In this document: piece by piece, positions 25,174 to 34,312 of the stretch
How positions within the stretch are numbered: the stretch's first letter is position 1
Layout: each line of letters begins with the position of its first letter
Source of the DNA: Bacteroidales bacterium UBA3743
Lineage (GTDB): Bacteria; Bacteroidota; Bacteroidia; Bacteroidales; Paludibacteraceae
Length of the DNA stretch: 64,000 bases
Direction of reading: 5' to 3'
NCBI GenBank assembly: GCA_002371265.1
Contig: DFGT01000024.1
Coordinates: forward strand, 1-64,000
Notes under the pieces: model-generated
Database searches by the model: none
The model's input: only the letters and a program-made list of their open reading frames with translations
Told to the model about the DNA's origin: nothing
Translations under genes and position numbers: made by a program

Positions 25174-28100
25174 TTATTTCAAAATCGCCCCTGCCACGGA
25201 AGCCTGCGGATACATTGCTCCATTCTCGGTCAGTGTGATTCCGACTTTATCGAACGAAACAACCTTCGCCAATCTGAAAATGTCCTGTTGCTCTGGCCAC
25301 ATTGGATATCCTACTGCCGGACGTATGCCTGTCCATCCAAACTGACTCAACTGCTTTGCCAAATATTGGTTTCCAGCCTCCACAAGTCGGTCTGCGAGTG
25401 ATTGGGCAAGCAGTGCCTCATAATTGTCGTCGCCTTTCTTCAACTCTTCTATATGCTTGATGAATGGTTCGGAAATAGTTGCTGCAAAGAATCCGAGAAT
25501 ATCACCGTCTGCTTTTATATGGCAGCAAATGGGTGCCCAAGCGTCGCACAACTGCAATGTCTCGTCATCTTTCTTGATTTTCAATCCATCCGCGTCGACA
25601 AAGGCAGGATAGAATGATTCTAGTGAATTGATGCCGAATCCTGGCATTTGCTGGAGTCTGTTTAGTAGCTCTTCTGCGTCTTCATGCAGAGATTTTGCTT
25701 CGTCGCTACCCTCCTTCACTCTCCAAACGTGGTAGAAATATCTCCAGTCGATAAGTGGACGTACTTCAGAAAGTGCGATCAAATCGTGGATTTTTTCGCC
25801 GTTATATGGTGGCTCGACACTTTTCTCAACCTCTTTTTTCTCTGGAGCTGGAATAGAGTGTGCCTCTGCAGGGGATTTTTCCTCTTTTCCATTCGCATAG
25901 TCGTCGCGCAGACGTTGCTGATACTCTTTTATTTCAGTGATGAACGCATCTTTTGAGTCGGAAAGTAGACGTGAGACTATTACCGGATTTTGTGCTGCAT
26001 CCGACGCTCTGATCACTACTCCATTTGGATACAACGGGGCCATTTTCAATGCAGTATGGAGGTCTGATGTCGTCGCACCACCCACAATCAGCGGAATATT
26101 AAGTCCTGCTTCTTGCATCATTTTTGCCACCGTACACATCTCTTCAAGCGATGGTGTAATCAATCCACTAAGGCATACGACATCACTTTTTTCTTCTATG
26201 GCGGTCTTGATAATATCGTCTGGCGGCACCATGACTCCCAAATCTGTAACACTATATCCGTTGCAGGTCAGCACAACAGCCACAATGTTTTTACCGATAT
26301 CGTGGACGTCACCTTTCACAGTGGCAATCACTAGTTTGCCGGCTGAATGTGCGTCTCCATCCGACTTTTGAATATATGGATTCAGTATAGACACTGCCTG
26401 TTTCATCGTGCGGGCAGTCTTCACCACCTGAGGCAAAAACATCTTGCCTTCACCGAATAGTTGGCCCACTTCGTTCATTCCTTCCATCAACGGACCTTCA
26501 ATGATTTTAAGCGCTGATCCGTATTTGGTCATCGCCTCCTCAAGATCAGGTTTTAGTGTCGAACCGTTACCTGTTTTCAATGCGTTACGTAGTCGCTCAT
26601 CACATGTTGTGGCGGCTGCGGGAGTTGACGATGCTGTAGGGGTTTGAACCGTCGCACCGGATATTTTTTGCGCTTTTTCTGCCTCTTTTCTTAATCTTAT
26701 TTCTTCAGCCATGGCGATAAGCAATTCCGTAGCCTCTTCATCACGACGTGTGAATAGCACGCCACGTATCGCAAGACGCAATGCTTCAGGCACACTCTCG
26801 CTTGGAATCATAGCTGAAGGATTCAAAATAGCCATATCCATTCCTCGTGGGATGGCTTCGTCAAGGAAGACGGTGTGCATTGTCTCACGCACGTAGTTGT
26901 TGCCACGGAAAGCGAAAGAGAGGTTGCTCAGACCTCCGGACACTCTCGCTCCTGGCAGATTTGCATGAATCCATTCTGCCGCGCGCACGAAATCGATTCC
27001 ATAGTCAAAATGTTCAGCCATTCCTGTCGCCACAGTCAGCACATTAGGGTCGAAGATGATGTCGCCTGGAGGAAAATCAAGGTTTTCCCTAAGTAGACGG
27101 TAGGCTCTTCCACAGATTTCGATTTTCCTGTCGAATGTAGTTGCCTGTCCTTCTTCGTCGAAAGCCATCACAATGACTGCCGCTCCGAATTGTCGGATAA
27201 CACGGGCATGGTCGAGGAATTTTTCTTCGCCCTCTTTCAATGAGATAGAGTTGACGATACATTTTCCCTGCGTCCATTTCAACGCCTCTTCAATCACCTC
27301 AAAACGAGATGAATCCAACATCAAAGGAAGTCTGGCTATCTCAGGGTCAGACGCGATCAGACGCACGAAATGAGACATCTCAGTTTTTGCGTCGAGCAGA
27401 CCGTCGTCCATATTTATATCAATGACATTTGCTCCTCCCTCCACCTGTTTGCGGGCGATTTCAAGAGCCTCGTCATAACATTTTTCATTGATCAGTTTCA
27501 AGAATTTACGTGAACCAGCCACATTGCATCGTTCGCCGATCTTTAGGAATTTGTCATCCTCCGGCAGATTGGCAACAGATAGAGGCTCAAGTCCAGACAA
27601 TACAAGATTATTTTTATCTATAGTGTTGATTTTATGTATTTTGGCATGACCTTTCTCAACCTCTTCATTAATGGCTGCGATATGATCAGGAGTGGTGCCA
27701 CAGCATCCTCCGATGATATTTAGCAGACCCTCGTCAAAGAATGGAGCCAACTCACTTCGCATCTTAAATGGAGTGTCGACATATTTTCCAAGTGCGTTTG
27801 GCAGTCCTGCGTTAGGATGGCAGCTGACGTAGAATGGAGAGACCTCACATATACGGCGAAGATATGGCAGCAGAGCCTCTGCTCCGAGTCCACAGTTGAG
27901 ACCGATGCTCAGCAATGGAGCGTGGGAAACACTCGCGATGAAGGCTTCAATCGTTTGTCCGGACAGAGAACGGCCGCTGTTGTCGCTGATGGTAAGAGAA
28001 AGCATAAGTTCCACACGTCTTCCCATCTTTTTCATGGCTCTTTCCGCCGCCACAAGAGCCGCTTTGGAATTAAGAGTGTCAAAAATAGTCTCGATTAGGA

Positions 28101-28569
28101 ATGCGTCTACTCCACCCTCAATCAACGCTGACATCTGCTCTTCGTATGCGTCAGTTATCTCATCAAAAGAGACGGAGCGAGCAGCTGGATCATCCGCATT
28201 CTCCGACATCGAAAGCATCTTGCCCGTAGGTCCGACACTTCCTGCCACAAAACGAGGACGGTCTGGGGTGATTTCCATCATCCTGTCAGCCTCCTCACGT
28301 GCCAGTTTGGCAGCGGCGATATTCATCTCCCTGATCTTTCCCTGCATACCGTATTCGGCCTGTGATATACGTTGCGCGCCAAACGAGCAAGTGGAGACGA
28401 TATCCGCACCGGCTTCGAGGTATCCACGGTGAATCTTAGCGATCACATCGGGATTCTCCATGGGCAAAGCATCGTTGTTGCCCTGGATTCCACATGATTG
28501 GATCATTGTGCCATATCCACCGTCAAGGATAAGGATTCTATTTTGGAGCTGTTTTCTCATTATATTCAA
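25174..28569 (-). CDS. metH: Cobalamin-dependent methionine synthase (MetH)
   Basis: A 1131-residue modular enzyme transferring methyl from methyl-tetrahydrofolate via cobalamin to homocysteine. Order: homocysteine/zinc domain (residues 1-325, LDGGYGTMIQ, IGLNCGLG, zinc cysteines in GGCCGTTP), pterin-binding domain (from about 345, GERCNVAGSRKF), cobalamin domains (cap about 650-740, DVHDIGKN near 755 with the cobalt-ligand His), and the SAM-dependent reactivation domain (about 930-1131, RPAVGYPMWPEQQD, LTENGAMYPQASVAG). The last domain is shorter than in E. coli MetH (1227 residues in all). A Pro/Glu-rich linker precedes it. metF is immediately upstream on the same strand. Confidence 0.95.
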   Translation of the reverse strand: MNIMRKQLQNRILILDGGYGTMIQSCGIQGNNDALPMENPDVIAKIHRGYLEAGADIVSTCSFGAQRISQAEYGMQGKIREMNIAAAKLAREEADRMMEITPDRPRFVAGSVGPTGKMLSMSENADDPAARSVSFDEITDAYEEQMSALIEGGVDAFLIETIFDTLNSKAALVAAERAMKKMGRRVELMLSLTISDNSGRSLSGQTIEAFIASVSHAPLLSIGLNCGLGAEALLPYLRRICEVSPFYVSCHPNAGLPNALGKYVDTPFKMRSELAPFFDEGLLNIIGGCCGTTPDHIAAINEEVEKGHAKIHKINTIDKNNLVLSGLEPLSVANLPEDDKFLKIGERCNVAGSRKFLKLINEKCYDEALEIARKQVEGGANVIDINMDDGLLDAKTEMSHFVRLIASDPEIARLPLMLDSSRFEVIEEALKWTQGKCIVNSISLKEGEEKFLDHARVIRQFGAAVIVMAFDEEGQATTFDRKIEICGRAYRLLRENLDFPPGDIIFDPNVLTVATGMAEHFDYGIDFVRAAEWIHANLPGARVSGGLSNLSFAFRGNNYVRETMHTVFLDEAIPRGMDMAILNPSAMIPSESVPEALRLAIRGVLFTRRDEEATELLIAMAEEIRLRKEAEKAQKISGATVQTPTASSTPAAATTCDERLRNALKTGNGSTLKPDLEEAMTKYGSALKIIEGPLMEGMNEVGQLFGEGKMFLPQVVKTARTMKQAVSILNPYIQKSDGDAHSAGKLVIATVKGDVHDIGKNIVAVVLTCNGYSVTDLGVMVPPDDIIKTAIEEKSDVVCLSGLITPSLEEMCTVAKMMQEAGLNIPLIVGGATTSDLHTALKMAPLYPNGVVIRASDAAQNPVIVSRLLSDSKDAFITEIKEYQQRLRDDYANGKEEKSPAEAHSIPAPEKKEVEKSVEPPYNGEKIHDLIALSEVRPLIDWRYFYHVWRVKEGSDEAKSLHEDAEELLNRLQQMPGFGINSLESFYPAFVDADGLKIKKDDETLQLCDAWAPICCHIKADGDILGFFAATISEPFIKHIEELKKGDDNYEALLAQSLADRLVEAGNQYLAKQLSQFGWTGIRPAVGYPMWPEQQDIFRLAKVVSFDKVGITLTENGAMYPQASVAGAILK

Positions 28570-28648
28570 TTCTGTATGGGTAGAAACCCTTTTAAAAAAT
28601 GTATGGGCAAGTTTAAGAACCTGCCCTTATAAAATTATGTAAATATGT

Positions 28649-29602
28649 TTAGAAAATTTCTTTAGCCACACGAGCCACAGAGTCGGAAGCCATAAGAGTG
28701 TAGAAATGAAGGTTGTTGACACCATGGTCGAGAAGGTCACGACATTGGTTCAAACACCATTCCACGCCAACTTCTTTAGCCTCTTCATCAGTTTTGCATT
28801 TAGCCAATTCATTAGCGAACGCTTCTGGAATATCAGTGTGGAACACCTTAGGCAGGACGTTCAACTGATTGCGCAGCACCACTGGTTTGATACCGGGGAT
28901 GATAGGCACTGTGATGCCGGCCTCACGTGCTTTAGCCACAAAGTCGTAGTATTTCTGATTGTCAAAAAACATTTGGGTCACAAGATATTGAGCCCCATTC
29001 TTCACTTTTTCCACTGCGATACGCAAGTCGGAATTGAGGTTTGGAGCCTCCTCATGTTTTTCTGGATAGCAAGCCATTCCGTAGGAGAAAGGAATATCGA
29101 CACCTTCTATTTTATCTCCGTATATGTCCAAACCTTTATTGAAATCATTCACCTGTTTCTGAAGATCTGTGGCATAATCATTATATAGGTTCTCCTGTCC
29201 TGCTGGAACAGACACATTTTTGTTGTCGCCACGAAGGAGAAGAAGGTTGTGAATGCCAAGGAAATTAAGGTCGAGAAGGGCGTATTCCGTCTCCTCTTTA
29301 GTAAAACCCTTACAGATGATATGAGGCACAGCTTGAATGCCATATTTATTCTGGATTGCGGCGGCGATAGCCACAGTGCCGGGACGACGCAATACCATGC
29401 TTCTGCGTAGAAGTCCGTCAGCCTGTGGACGGTAAATAGCCTCGCTGTGGTGTGATGTGATATTTATATATTTTGGATCAAATTCACGAAGTTTATCTAC
29501 AATCTTATATATTCTGTCGATTCCGTTACCTTTAAGAGGTGGAAGAATCTCAAAAGAGAACACAGTTTTCTGTGAATTAGTGATGAAATTCTGAACTGTC
29601 AT
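28649..29602 (-). CDS. metF: 5,10-Methylenetetrahydrofolate reductase (MetF)
   Basis: A 317-residue FAD-containing TIM-barrel reductase that makes 5-methyl-tetrahydrofolate, the methyl donor for the adjacent MetH. Motifs: VFSFEILPP with the catalytic Glu, the folate-site stretch NITSHHS, LLLRGDNK, PFSYGMACYPEKH and AQYLVTQMFFDNQKYYDF. Length is normal (about 300-320). Operon metF-metH with a 79-base gap, which makes a small regulatory role for the gap possible but nothing is evident in it. Confidence 0.95.
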   Translation of the reverse strand: MTVQNFITNSQKTVFSFEILPPLKGNGIDRIYKIVDKLREFDPKYINITSHHSEAIYRPQADGLLRRSMVLRRPGTVAIAAAIQNKYGIQAVPHIICKGFTKEETEYALLDLNFLGIHNLLLLRGDNKNVSVPAGQENLYNDYATDLQKQVNDFNKGLDIYGDKIEGVDIPFSYGMACYPEKHEEAPNLNSDLRIAVEKVKNGAQYLVTQMFFDNQKYYDFVAKAREAGITVPIIPGIKPVVLRNQLNVLPKVFHTDIPEAFANELAKCKTDEEAKEVGVEWCLNQCRDLLDHGVNNLHFYTLMASDSVARVAKEIF

Positions 29603-29676
29603 ATAATATTTTTGTTTCGCTGTTTCGTTAGTTATTGTTTTGATGGTGCAAAATTAGGCACAAAAGAATAATTTTG

Positions 29677-29684
29677 CAAATATA
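29677..29684 (-). promoter_or_regulatory. Candidate -7 element of the metF promoter
   Basis: On the minus strand TATATTTG matches TAnnTTTG, 75 bases upstream of the metF start. The -33 region is T-rich without an exact TTTG at the right distance. No SAM or cobalamin riboswitch was recognised in the leader. Confidence 0.4.
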
Positions 29685-29846
29685 TGAAGTAAACAAAAAA
29701 TATTTTGTACACATGCCGGTGTTTTGAAGAATATTTTTTTGCATACAGATATGATTGTCAGTATAAACAGAATATTTTTTGCTCATGTTGTGGCTTACAG
29801 TACTACCCTAACCGAGTGAAGAGGATATAAAATCAAAATTCGAAAC

Positions 29847-30075
29847 GTGGGCATGTCCCCTTCTTTGATATTTTTGCGTCTGGAAGACGCTATTTGAGTA
29901 ACCAGTGGGTGCCGAGCAAGCTACATGGTAGTGAGCGGCACCCTCGGTTGTTCTGTACGACTTGCTATGCCTATTCCGTCCCCAAGAGTGCCACTCCTCT
30001 TTGTTTCGTTCGGCTCTCTTGGTTACAGAGATATCGTCTTCCAGACGAATACTAGCAAAATAGAGATGGGGCACG
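29847..30075. repeat. REPIN-like inverted hairpin pair
   Basis: GCGTCTGGAAGACGC at 29876-29890 with TATTTGAGTAACC, and its inverted partner GGTTACAGAGATATCGTCTT then CCAGACG at 30021-30047, enclose about 130 bases. The flanks are themselves imperfect inverted repeats (GCATGTCCCCTTCTTTGATA on the left, TAGAGATGGGGCACGTC on the right). It fills the gap between metF and the SUFU-domain gene; the rest of 29603-30095 is AT-rich promoter sequence. It is the same unit as around the RAYT gene at 361-819. Confidence 0.75.
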
Positions 30076-30095
30076 TCAGTCTCTACAATTACGAT

Positions 30096-31373
30096 TTACG
30101 CATTATGCATTATTATTTTCTTGAAATGGTCGAGGATATGCTCTGTGTAGAGGGCAATTCTTTCCTCTTCATCCAAATCAACAGCTGACTTTGTATCCAT
30201 ACCATAGTAATAAGACGCCTTTTCGTTGTAGTCTACGATGCGATCCACATCGAAATGGTTGGCTTCTTCTTCCGTCAACGGAATTATTTGCAGGAATTGG
30301 ACGCTTCTGCCAGTGCTTGTATTGAATAGAGTGTTATAATATGGATCCGGCAAAGGATAATCAATGTAGACGCTGGTCGGATTTTCTGTCTCACTGCTTC
30401 TCTTATAACTTACAATCTCGTTGAATTTGAAGCATTCGTTTGAAAGTTTTGGCTCCACTGCCACTGCTTTCAATAGTCTGATCGGCCACCAGTTCTCCTC
30501 TTTATCGTATCCCTCTTCAGGAAGAACGACCCAATCCGCAGGAAGGTGAATCAAAAACTCATAGTATTCCGGAGTATGGTTTTCTACCCTATCCTCGTTG
30601 TTCATTGTCATACGGTAGGCTCCAACTCCGATGGTACACACAGTGTAATATGGCCTCTCTTCGGTAGGTTGGATGACAGCAAGGTCGACATGCAGACCAT
30701 GAGCAGATTCCTTCTCATGTGCGATGACATCAATCTCTCCGAATTGGTCTTCTATAAAATTCTGTAACTCAGCTGTCTCTTCCGCAGAATAATAGTCAGG
30801 CATATCATTAGGATTCTTTCCATTCAAAGTGAAATTCAGCGACATCTGCCAGAATCCAAGAAGATTCTTGAGGTTCTTTTCTTTATCACCACCGATTATA
30901 TGTATTTCTTTTGCGATTTCTGCTTTGTCGGAAAGATCAAGTACTATGTAGTCGTCATATTCATAAACAGACTCCACAAGATCCCAACTCTCTGTATCAA
31001 AACGGACTTGGCATTCGTCGGTATCAACCATCATAGATATGCCATATTTGTCGAATCTGTAGTATGCATTGTCTTTCAGAGATTTGTAAAGTTTGTGGTA
31101 AGCGTAAATCAAATATGCTTTGTATCCAATGATGGTAAGCATAAAGATGAATACTTTCACCCAGTGCCTGGTGTGTCCTGAATAAAATGCCAATATAGGC
31201 AGAGCTATTAGAGCAATAATCTCAAGTATCTGTCTTATTTTAGATGTGGCAAAATAATGTCCGTATGCGTATTTTAGAAATTCAGAAAATGAATCTGGCA
31301 AGTAAGTTCTGAAATCAGACGGTGTCCCTTCCGTCTTAAAATTAAACACATTCTCTTTAGTGTATTTTTTCAT
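30096..31373 (-). CDS. Membrane protein with a C-terminal suppressor-of-fused (SUFU) domain
   Basis: A 425-residue protein. Two membrane helices (residues about 48-65 and 71-91) precede a YcxB-like segment (YRFDKYGISMMVDTD and the VRFDTESWDLV region, about 100-170), after which residues about 225-415 look like a SUFU domain: HGLHVDLAVIQPTEERPYY, TVCTIGVGAYRMTMN, the YYEFLIHLPADW stretch, and QFLQIIPLTEEEANHF. Bacterial SUFU-like proteins are common in polymorphic-toxin immunity and stress settings, yet no toxin is next to this gene. It is a single gene between the REPIN and the mscS region. The last residues (MHNA) end just inside the repeat-flanking AT sequence. Confidence 0.7.
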   Translation of the reverse strand: MKKYTKENVFNFKTEGTPSDFRTYLPDSFSEFLKYAYGHYFATSKIRQILEIIALIALPILAFYSGHTRHWVKVFIFMLTIIGYKAYLIYAYHKLYKSLKDNAYYRFDKYGISMMVDTDECQVRFDTESWDLVESVYEYDDYIVLDLSDKAEIAKEIHIIGGDKEKNLKNLLGFWQMSLNFTLNGKNPNDMPDYYSAEETAELQNFIEDQFGEIDVIAHEKESAHGLHVDLAVIQPTEERPYYTVCTIGVGAYRMTMNNEDRVENHTPEYYEFLIHLPADWVVLPEEGYDKEENWWPIRLLKAVAVEPKLSNECFKFNEIVSYKRSSETENPTSVYIDYPLPDPYYNTLFNTSTGRSVQFLQIIPLTEEEANHFDVDRIVDYNEKASYYYGMDTKSAVDLDEEERIALYTEHILDHFKKIIMHNA

Positions 31374-31584
31374 GAAAGTATTTTTGGTGATTTATAATTG
31401 TTATTCATCGATTCTTCTCAATTATCGTTTTTAATTGAGGATTTGTTTTTGACAAAGGTAAAAGTAACACACAAAAAAACAAAATATTTTATCATACAGA
31501 CCCTTGAAGCAACAATTTTTTCATGATTTTATATCTAAAAGGCAAAACTTTCACAATATTGAATGTTTTTGAACGTTTGAAAAG

Positions 31585-31614
31585 TTGCCGTTCAGCATAA
31601 TTTTTATATTTTTG
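31585..31614 (+). promoter_or_regulatory. Promoter of the mscS gene
   Basis: TTG at 31585-31587, 19 bases, TATTTTTG at 31607-31614: a very good Bacteroidetes sigma-ABfr match, 33 bases before the start codon. Confidence 0.65.
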
Positions 31615-31647
31615 TAGAGAAGTATAACAAACAAAAAGGTAGAAAAG

Positions 31648-32559
31648 ATGAACGATTCGTTAGTAACAACGGTTGCCGACACATTGTCGGAAGCGGCGCA
31701 GGCTGCAAATGTGCTAGCCACAGAAGGATTGAGTAAATCGCAGTACGATGAAGCGCTGCAGATTTTGGTGAAGGAAGGCACAGAGCTTGCTATCAGTTTT
31801 GCCGTTAAGATTGTGGTTGCAATCTTGGTGTTCACAATTGGTAAGTGGATAATTGGCAAAATCAACAAGGGTATCGCTAAACTGTTGGAGAAAAAGAATG
31901 TAGAGCCATCATTGGCATCATTCGTGAAGAGCTTGACAAAAGTGGTGTTGATGTTCATACTAATCATTGCCATTGTCGGTATTCTTGGTCTTGAGACATC
32001 TTCATTTGTAGCATTATTTGCTTCAGCAGGTGTTGCCATCGGTATGGCGTTGAGTGGTACATTGCAGAATTTTGCAGGAGGTGTGATGATTTTGATTTTC
32101 AAGCCATTCAAAATTGGAGATTTCATCGAGGCACAGGGATTGTCTGGAGTAATCAAGGAAATTCAGATTTTCAACACCATTATAACAACTGCTGATAATA
32201 AGACGATTATTGTTCCGAATGGTGGACTTTCAACAGGAATCACAACAAACTACTCAAAGCAGCCATTGCGTCGCGTCGACTTCACATTCGGTATTGCATA
32301 TGGAGAGAGTTACGATAATGCCAAGGAGGTCATTATGGGTCTTATAAACGCAGATTCTAGAATTTTAAAGGATCCAGCACCATTTATAGGTTTGGTAAAT
32401 CTTGGAGATAGTTCCGTAGATCTTACTGTACGTGTATGGTGTGAGTCTGCTGAGTATTGGAATGTCTTTTTCAGCATGAATGAGAAAGTTTACAAGACAT
32501 TTACAGAGAAGGGAATCAACATTCCTTTTCCACAGATGGATGTGCATATTGTAAAATAA
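31648..32559 (+). CDS. Small-conductance mechanosensitive channel (MscS family)
   Basis: A 303-residue inner-membrane channel that opens under membrane tension. Three hydrophobic helices lie at about 45-66, 92-112 and 115-140; the third carries the pore helix pattern VALFASAGVAIGMALSGTLQNFAGG. The cytoplasmic beta domain follows (FKIGDFIEAQGLSGVIKEIQIFNTIITTADNKTIIVPNGGL) and the C-terminal alpha/beta domain ends INIPFPQMDVHIVK. The N-terminal 40 residues are amphipathic and specific to this protein. Its own promoter and terminator make it monocistronic. Confidence 0.93.
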   Translation: MNDSLVTTVADTLSEAAQAANVLATEGLSKSQYDEALQILVKEGTELAISFAVKIVVAILVFTIGKWIIGKINKGIAKLLEKKNVEPSLASFVKSLTKVVLMFILIIAIVGILGLETSSFVALFASAGVAIGMALSGTLQNFAGGVMILIFKPFKIGDFIEAQGLSGVIKEIQIFNTIITTADNKTIIVPNGGLSTGITTNYSKQPLRRVDFTFGIAYGESYDNAKEVIMGLINADSRILKDPAPFIGLVNLGDSSVDLTVRVWCESAEYWNVFFSMNEKVYKTFTEKGINIPFPQMDVHIVK

Positions 32560-32583
32560 TAGCCATATTATATTTGTATTCTT

Positions 32584-32615
32584 ATGAGACGGTGCCTTGC
32601 ATCGTCTCATTTTTT
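32584..32615 (+). terminator. Terminator of the mscS gene
   Basis: ATGAGACG-(11 bases)-CGTCTCAT followed by TTTTT, starting 25 bases after the stop. Confidence 0.8.
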
Positions 32616-32630
32616 ATATATGACATGCCT

Positions 32631-32977
32631 ATGCGTCTGTAAGACGCTATCTCAGTAACCGCATGCGTCTAACGCAGTGACACTTGCGGATGAGAGGCAT
32701 ATGAGGATGAGAGAACGAGACATGAGTCTCCCCGTGTTTGTAAGACGCTATCTCAGTAACCGCATGCGTCTAACGCAGTGGCGCTTGCGGATGAGAGGTA
32801 TATGCGGATGAGACCTCGGCCACTGCGTCTGGAAGACGCTATCTCAGTAACCGTATGCACCGAACGCAGTGGCGCTTGCGGATGAGAGGTATATGAGGAT
32901 GGGACCTCGGCCACTGCGTCTGTAAGACGCTATCTCAGTAACCGCATGCACCGAACGCAGTAGTGCATGCGGATAAG
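32631..32977 (+). repeat. Four-copy tandem REP hairpin array
   Basis: Hairpins GCGTCT-N3-AGACGC (or a near match) occur at 32633, 32734, 32825 and 32916, spaced 101, 91 and 91 bases. Each is followed by TATCTCAGTAACCG and then a second nested hairpin CCGCA...TGCGG holding TGCGTctaACGCA or a variant. The loop triplet changes between copies (GTA or GGA) while the stem is kept, and the nested hairpin has paired changes, pointing to selection on structure. It is the same GTAACC-linked unit as near the RAYT gene. It fills the gap of 584 bases together with AT-rich promoter sequence; no gene is present. Confidence 0.8.
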
Positions 32978-33104
32978 AGATGAATACGATGATTTTTGTG
33001 AAAAAATCTTAAAAAATTGGTCATTTTAGGCAAAAAAGTGTTAAAAACATAACTATAAAACATATTTTTTAGTCGATTTTATTAGGATAGTTGAAAAAAG
33101 GGGT

Positions 33105-33112
33105 TACATTTG
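33105..33112 (+). promoter_or_regulatory. Candidate -7 element for the thioredoxin-like gene
   Basis: TACATTTG matches TAnnTTTG, 31 bases before the start codon. The -33 element is not clear. Confidence 0.45.
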
Positions 33113-33143
33113 CACCCGGATTTAATAAATACAACTAAACGTT

Positions 33144-33569
33144 ATGGTACTTAAAAAGAACATAAACGCTATTGCATTTTTTGGTTTAATTGGACTTACA
33201 ACATTATCAAACGTGGACTTCTCTGGTACAGAACAGTTGATGCTGGGACAGAAAGTCGAAACAGAGATTATGAAAAAGGATGATCAACAGAAGACGATTG
33301 TTACATTCTGGGCATCATATGATGCAGAGTCTGTTAAGAATTGTCAGCGTGTTATAAAGGAGAGCAAAGATGAGAAAATAATCCTCGTTTCACTTGATGA
33401 TTATCAGTCAATTTACGAAGATGCTCTAACTAAAATCGACGCCAACAACAAAGCAGCTAAAAGCTTGCGAGTTGATAAAGACAGCAAAGTATTGGCAGAT
33501 TTTAAGTTTAACGGAGAATTCAAGAGTTTCTTGATCGACGAAAACGGTTATCTGTTAGAGATTAACTGA
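33144..33569 (+). CDS. Thioredoxin-fold protein lacking the CxxC pair
   Basis: A 141-residue exported protein. A hydrophobic N-terminal segment (INAIAFFGLIGLTTLS) is followed by a TlpA/thioredoxin-like core: KTIVTFWASYDAESVKNCQRV, IILVSLDD, then LRVDKDSKVLADFKFNGEFKSFLIDENGYL. Where TlpA proteins have WCxxC this one has WASYDAES, so the redox pair is missing and it cannot be an ordinary disulfide reductase. The fold call rests on the FWAS motif and the strand pattern; the function is unknown. It has its own promoter and a strong terminator. Confidence 0.65.
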   Translation: MVLKKNINAIAFFGLIGLTTLSNVDFSGTEQLMLGQKVETEIMKKDDQQKTIVTFWASYDAESVKNCQRVIKESKDEKIILVSLDDYQSIYEDALTKIDANNKAAKSLRVDKDSKVLADFKFNGEFKSFLIDENGYLLEIN

Positions 33570-33571
33570 TT

Positions 33572-33602
33572 AAAAGACGGTGTTATTGCACCGTCTTTTT
33601 TA
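33572..33602 (+). terminator. Terminator of the thioredoxin-like gene
   Basis: AAAGACGGTG-(6 bases)-CACCGTCTTT followed by TTTT, three bases after the stop codon. Confidence 0.85.
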
Positions 33603-33693
33603 TTTTTCTTCCACTATCCTACTCTATTAATAGAGACAGTCTTTCAATAAATCATTGATTTTGTCAATCATGATATGCAAAAATTCAAATAAT

Positions 33694-33726
33694 TTTGATG
33701 TAATAGAGAAAAAGTATTTATATTTG
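33694..33726 (+). promoter_or_regulatory. Promoter of the small lipoprotein gene
   Basis: TTTG at 33694-33697, 21 bases, TATATTTG at 33719-33726, 36 bases before the start codon. Confidence 0.6.
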
Positions 33727-33761
33727 TAGAAAATATACAATAACTTGAAAAGAATTGAATT

Positions 33762-34286
33762 ATGAATAAGATAAAATATGCACTTGTATTTTTCGCTGGT
33801 CTTTTGATGTTTTCATGTTCGGAAAGCGACGAAGCTGTCCTTTACGACAACTACGATTTCATAAGCATCAAGGGAGATTCTGTGATTTCCAGTGATGGTC
33901 TGCAAATGGTGGCTTCTACTGTTGATATTACATCAGATTCATTAGGTACATATTCTACAATCAATTCGCAGGTGACTGTCGGAAACAATGTGTTTGATGT
34001 GAATTTGTTTATGGAGGGAGCAAATTCAGGTCTACACAAATATAAATTGGAAACAGGTGAGCCATTGACATCTATCGGATATGTGAAGTACCGTTCAATG
34101 CAGGCAGACAGTTCATTCGTCACTAGCAGATATGCGATTACATCATCAGCTATCGATTGGAAGGATGTTGATAATAAGACAGTTTTGTTTGATGTTCTTT
34201 GCAAAGGCAGAAAGATGCTTAACGATTCTACTTTGTCAAATGCCTCGCTTACTATTGAGGGTAAGATCAGAGCTGTAAAGCAGTAA
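33762..34286 (+). CDS. Small lipoprotein of unknown function
   Basis: A 174-residue lipoprotein: signal peptide MNKIKYALVFFAGLLMFSC with lipobox Cys19, then an acidic SESDEA start consistent with surface sorting in Bacteroidetes. The rest is rich in short strands with Ser/Thr/Asp (for example YSTINSQVTVGNNVFDVNLFMEG), suggesting a beta-sandwich. I recognise no family. Monocistronic, with its own promoter and terminator. Confidence 0.75.
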   Translation: MNKIKYALVFFAGLLMFSCSESDEAVLYDNYDFISIKGDSVISSDGLQMVASTVDITSDSLGTYSTINSQVTVGNNVFDVNLFMEGANSGLHKYKLETGEPLTSIGYVKYRSMQADSSFVTSRYAITSSAIDWKDVDNKTVLFDVLCKGRKMLNDSTLSNASLTIEGKIRAVKQ

Positions 34287-34312
34287 GAAGTTAATACTCC
34301 TTAAAATAATAT

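Noticed and set aside
29603..29676. SAM or cobalamin riboswitch before metF
   Set aside because: The leader is short and AT-rich, with none of the conserved riboswitch core words.
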